A stretch of 14,193 nucleotides of DNA. Source: Ruminococcaceae bacterium UBA6842. GTDB lineage: Bacteria > Bacillota > Clostridia > Oscillospirales > Acutalibacteraceae. The stretch's first letter is position 1; each line of letters opens with the position of its first letter. Under the pieces are notes generated by a model, which was not told where the DNA came from, did not search any database, and was given only the letters and a program-made list of their open reading frames with translations. Of the stretch, positions 11,296-14,193 are shown piece after piece. Location: the NCBI GenBank assembly GCA_002451855.1, contig DKDS01000009.1, forward strand, positions 1 through 14,193, given 5' to 3'. A program made the position numbers and the translations under genes.

Positions 11296-14193
11296 GAAAA
11301 GAAAAGTAATATATCGCCTGTCGGCGGCGGTATTGTGTCTTATTACCGTGATTTCTCAGCTTGTCGGCACAGCGCCGTGGAACAGCGGATTTATCGCCGA
11401 TGCGGCCGAAACAAACATACCTTTGAGAAGAATAAACGGCAGCGGAAAAGCTTTTATTTACCACAGCTTTAAAGAAACGACTGATTTTGAGGCAGGCAAG
11501 ACCTATGCCTTTTTGGACGATATTTACAGTGCCGAAGACGCTGTGTCCGCACTTGGCACGGGAGCAATCCTTAAGGCGTTGGACAAAGAACCGAGCGGCG
11601 CTAAATACGGCACTGAACACTATATACAAAAAAAGTACGGGAAAACCGCCAAAGCCAAGGTTTATGTGGCTGTGGTCACACCCGGCAAGGATTTCGATTA
11701 CTGCCCGAACGGCGGACTTTATCAGGTTCCGAACACCCAAAATCCCACGCAATACCGTTATTTCTGCTGGAAAGGCGGCGCGTATAACTGCGGACCGTAC
11801 TACGCTTATACATATGTGGAGGAAAGCGTTGGATACACCGATGTAGCGGCGGTGCTGAAAAGTATAGAAAACCAAGGCTCGGAAAAGTCGGAGGATTACA
11901 CCGTTTCGGTCACATATAACGGAAATCAAACCAAGGTTTTGGACCCCGGAAGCTATGAGGTTAAGTTTACTGCTCCCGACACGGTCACATTCGTCATTTC
12001 GGACAGCGTGGGCAATTCCGTTACGGCAAAGTTTAAAAGCCCGCTGGCGGTGCGCTATGACGGAAACAGCGAAAACGCGGGGAATGTTCCGGTCACTCAG
12101 GCGGCGTGGAATGGAGAAAGCAGTAAAATATCTTCTCAAACACCTACCCGCTCAGGATATTCGTTTGTAAACTGGAAGGACGCTGAAGCAAATACAACCT
12201 ATTCGGCAGGGCAGAGCTTTACTCCAACAAAATCATTGCGTCTTTCGGCTCAGTGGAAGGATATTCAGCCGCCTGTTATCAGCTATACGCCTATTCAGGT
12301 TATGACGGGCGATTCCGATGACGCCGTGAAAAACGCGGTACGGGCAGCGCTCACCGTTACGGATAACGAGCCTGTTTCGGAATGTACTGTCACAATTACT
12401 TTACCCACAGGCTTTACTAAAACGCCGGGCAATAAAAATGCTACGGTAAAGGTCAAGGACAAAGCGGGGAATACCGCCACAAAGAGCTGTACGGTTTATG
12501 TTTCTTCCTATGTGGATATTTCGGTGCCTGTTTTCACGGCAAGCACAAAAAAACTTACCGCAACGCTCAATAATCCCGGTACGGACACAGTGACGGCGAG
12601 CGGATTTGTTTGGGGCGTTATGAACTCGCCGAGCCTTACCGTAAATAACGGCAAAGCAACAACGGCAACCGTTGTCGGCAATGCGGGCGATAAAATTTCC
12701 GTCACGGCAAGCAATCTGCAAAAGGGTGTAGAATATTATGCCCGCGCGTATATCACCGCAGGCGGAATTACTTATTACAGCGAAGAAATAACCATTGGTT
12801 TAGATCTCCCTGCTTACGGTACATTTACTATAAAGAATAACGGAAGCAGCACATTTACGGTCACAAGAACCGACGGTACGGAGGGTACGCAGACCGTCTA
12901 TTACCGCACGGTTAACGGCTCGGCGGCGGGCGGCACACACTTTACGCACAAAAACGGCACGCTGACATTTAATGCGGGAGAGACCGCAAAAACCGTAACG
13001 ATAACCGAAAAACCCGCAAACACAGCGTACACCAATAAGCCTGCCACTGCTTACAGTAATGCAAACCGCACCTATTCTGTGGAAATATACCGTGTAACCG
13101 GCGGCGGAAGTCTCGGCAGTACAACAAGTGCCGTACGGACGATGACAAACAACAGCAGTTATGAAGTCAAACGAACCGTATACAATGAAACAGAAAGAAC
13201 GATATCCCTAACTGATAGTAACAAATGGATTGCCGATCACTCCGGAACAGGTGACTGGAAAATATATTTCCAAAATGACAGAGAAAAGAATACCAATCAA
13301 ATAAATTTCAATGCACAGCAGTCGATTAACTCCGACTATCTTAAAGCTACGGCTTCCGGATTTTTGTATCGTTCATATTTTAGTTACACAGAACAGAACG
13401 ACGGATATCATCTTGCATGGATATCCAATCACGCCCCAAACGGTTATGGTCCTTCTACTATTTCAAGCAAATCAGCTATACCGTTAAACGACAGTGTATT
13501 CGGCAGTGCCTACTTTACTGCCACATGGGAATCAGACAAAAACGCTACCGTAAGTCTCCCTGCTGTAATCGGAGCATCGAATGTAAACGGAACGAATGCC
13601 GCGACTAATAAAAAAGTAGATTACAACGGCAATACATGGATATCATTTGGTGTCGACGAAACTGCAAATATCTGGTTTTCATCAGCAGGTGCTGACAAAG
13701 ATATTTGGTACATGACAATGTACAAGGACTATATGCAGGTTCAAGACACCGTTGAACCCCAGTTCGTCGCGGTCGCACCCATGGCGGGCGGTGTTTACAA
13801 AATCGGCGATAAATTTACCGTCTCACTGATTTTCGACGAGATTGTTGACAGCAAAAACAGCACCAACATTAAAAATGTTAAGGTGAACACTTCTTGGGGC
13901 ACAGCTTCTTACGCAGGCGGCGCAGATACAAATGTCCTCTATTTTACGGGAACAGTAGCGACTAACGCAAGCGGAAAGCTGACGGTAAACAGCATTACAA
14001 ATCCCACCTATATCAAGGATATGTGCGACAGCACTACCACAAAAGCGACCGCAAGCGGTTCGGGCAATACAACCGCAACCCTTGATACATCCACGCCGAA
14101 TTTCACCGTTACGGCAAACGGAATTACAAACGGCACGGGCAAAGCGACCGTTAAGGTGGCGGCAGATCAGTCCAAGACCACCGGAATGAGCTC
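11282..14193 (+). CDS. Large secreted multidomain surface protein (adhesin-like), 3' end outside window
   Basis: The frame is open from ATG 11282 (GGAAGGGAGA 8 nt upstream) to the window end: at least 970 residues. A signal peptide (KDRKRK, hydrophobic core, likely cleavage near residue 40 at ADAAE) indicates export. Next comes an unrecognised Tyr/Cys-containing domain (about 45-205), then an InlB-B/Listeria-Bacteroides-type repeat (about 254-325: VRYDGN..., TRSGYSFVNWKD, SLRLSAQW), an Ig-like module (326-410), a fibronectin-III-like module (410-510: GFVWG..., GVEYYARAYITAGG), a Calx-beta-like module (511-590: FTVTRTDGTEG, GTLTFNAGETAKTVTI), an unrecognised Trp/Asn-rich domain (625-820) and another Ig-like module (822-935: APMAGGVYKIGDKFTV). 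Such proteins act in adhesion or cell-wall contact. A sortase motif or other anchor, if present, lies beyond the window. Confidence 0.88.
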   Translation, partial: MAKDRKRKVIYRLSAAVLCLITVISQLVGTAPWNSGFIADAAETNIPLRRINGSGKAFIYHSFKETTDFEAGKTYAFLDDIYSAEDAVSALGTGAILKALDKEPSGAKYGTEHYIQKKYGKTAKAKVYVAVVTPGKDFDYCPNGGLYQVPNTQNPTQYRYFCWKGGAYNCGPYYAYTYVEESVGYTDVAAVLKSIENQGSEKSEDYTVSVTYNGNQTKVLDPGSYEVKFTAPDTVTFVISDSVGNSVTAKFKSPLAVRYDGNSENAGNVPVTQAAWNGESSKISSQTPTRSGYSFVNWKDAEANTTYSAGQSFTPTKSLRLSAQWKDIQPPVISYTPIQVMTGDSDDAVKNAVRAALTVTDNEPVSECTVTITLPTGFTKTPGNKNATVKVKDKAGNTATKSCTVYVSSYVDISVPVFTASTKKLTATLNNPGTDTVTASGFVWGVMNSPSLTVNNGKATTATVVGNAGDKISVTASNLQKGVEYYARAYITAGGITYYSEEITIGLDLPAYGTFTIKNNGSSTFTVTRTDGTEGTQTVYYRTVNGSAAGGTHFTHKNGTLTFNAGETAKTVTITEKPANTAYTNKPATAYSNANRTYSVEIYRVTGGGSLGSTTSAVRTMTNNSSYEVKRTVYNETERTISLTDSNKWIADHSGTGDWKIYFQNDREKNTNQINFNAQQSINSDYLKATASGFLYRSYFSYTEQNDGYHLAWISNHAPNGYGPSTISSKSAIPLNDSVFGSAYFTATWESDKNATVSLPAVIGASNVNGTNAATNKKVDYNGNTWISFGVDETANIWFSSAGADKDIWYMTMYKDYMQVQDTVEPQFVAVAPMAGGVYKIGDKFTVSLIFDEIVDSKNSTNIKNVKVNTSWGTASYAGGADTNVLYFTGTVATNASGKLTVNSITNPTYIKDMCDSTTTKATASGSGNTTATLDTSTPNFTVTANGITNGTGKATVKVAADQSKTTGMS

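Noticed and set aside
11156..12139. A 327-codon open frame on the minus strand opposite the small protein and the surface protein.
   Set aside because: It is antisense to a signal-peptide-containing, domain-rich reading frame; its product shows no domain and has the Arg/Cys/Phe-rich look of a shadow frame.
1..14193. CRISPR array, tRNA or rRNA genes, integrase or transposase genes.
   Set aside because: No regularly spaced repeats, no tRNA-like cloverleaf or rRNA-like sequence noticed, and no recombinase or transposase motifs in any plausible reading frame.

Overview
The window looks like chromosomal DNA from a low-to-moderate G+C Gram-positive bacterium of the class Clostridia, probably a gut-type Oscillospiraceae/Ruminococcaceae relative. 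The grounds are the housekeeping genes (rpoC, greA, lysS), strong AGGAGG-type ribosome binding sites, near-consensus sigma-A promoters, and a Na+-pump OadB/OadG pair. Family names come from reading the translations; no database search was possible.

Layout, left to right. (1) 1-521: 3' end of rpoC and a strong terminator. (2) 530-3264, minus strand: a Na+-translocating decarboxylase beta subunit (oadB) with a tiny gamma-like subunit (not in most gene calls because it is only 44 codons), then an AI-2E-family transporter behind its own terminator and promoter. The oadB leader is a yybP-ykoY-type (Mn2+) riboswitch with a textbook intrinsic terminator and a consensus promoter. (3) 3306-6154, plus strand: a two-cupin protein, then greA-lysS behind a perfect TTGACA-N17-TATAAT promoter.

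(4) 6155 to about 8800: a visibly A+T-richer block that looks transferred. It starts with a headless 3' fragment of a methionyl-tRNA synthetase gene and ends with the 5' fragment of a zinc-ribbon protein gene. Between them are complete genes for an AlkD-like DNA alkylation repair protein and a proline-racemase-family enzyme, plus a dense cluster of short direct and inverted repeats. Both ends are broken genes, which points to a recombination join (or, less interestingly, an assembly join).

(5) 8814-14193, plus strand: an AgrA/LytR-like response regulator (LytTR output) and an AgrC-like histidine kinase overlapping by 4 nt, a terminator, then a 98-residue unknown protein overlapping the start of a very large secreted multidomain surface protein (970 residues visible, open at the window end). 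The regulator pair plausibly controls this surface protein.

The most interesting observation is the metal riboswitch in front of a stand-alone sodium-pump subunit pair: I do not recall this as a standard target of the yybP-ykoY class, and no carboxyltransferase or biotin-carrier partner is encoded nearby.
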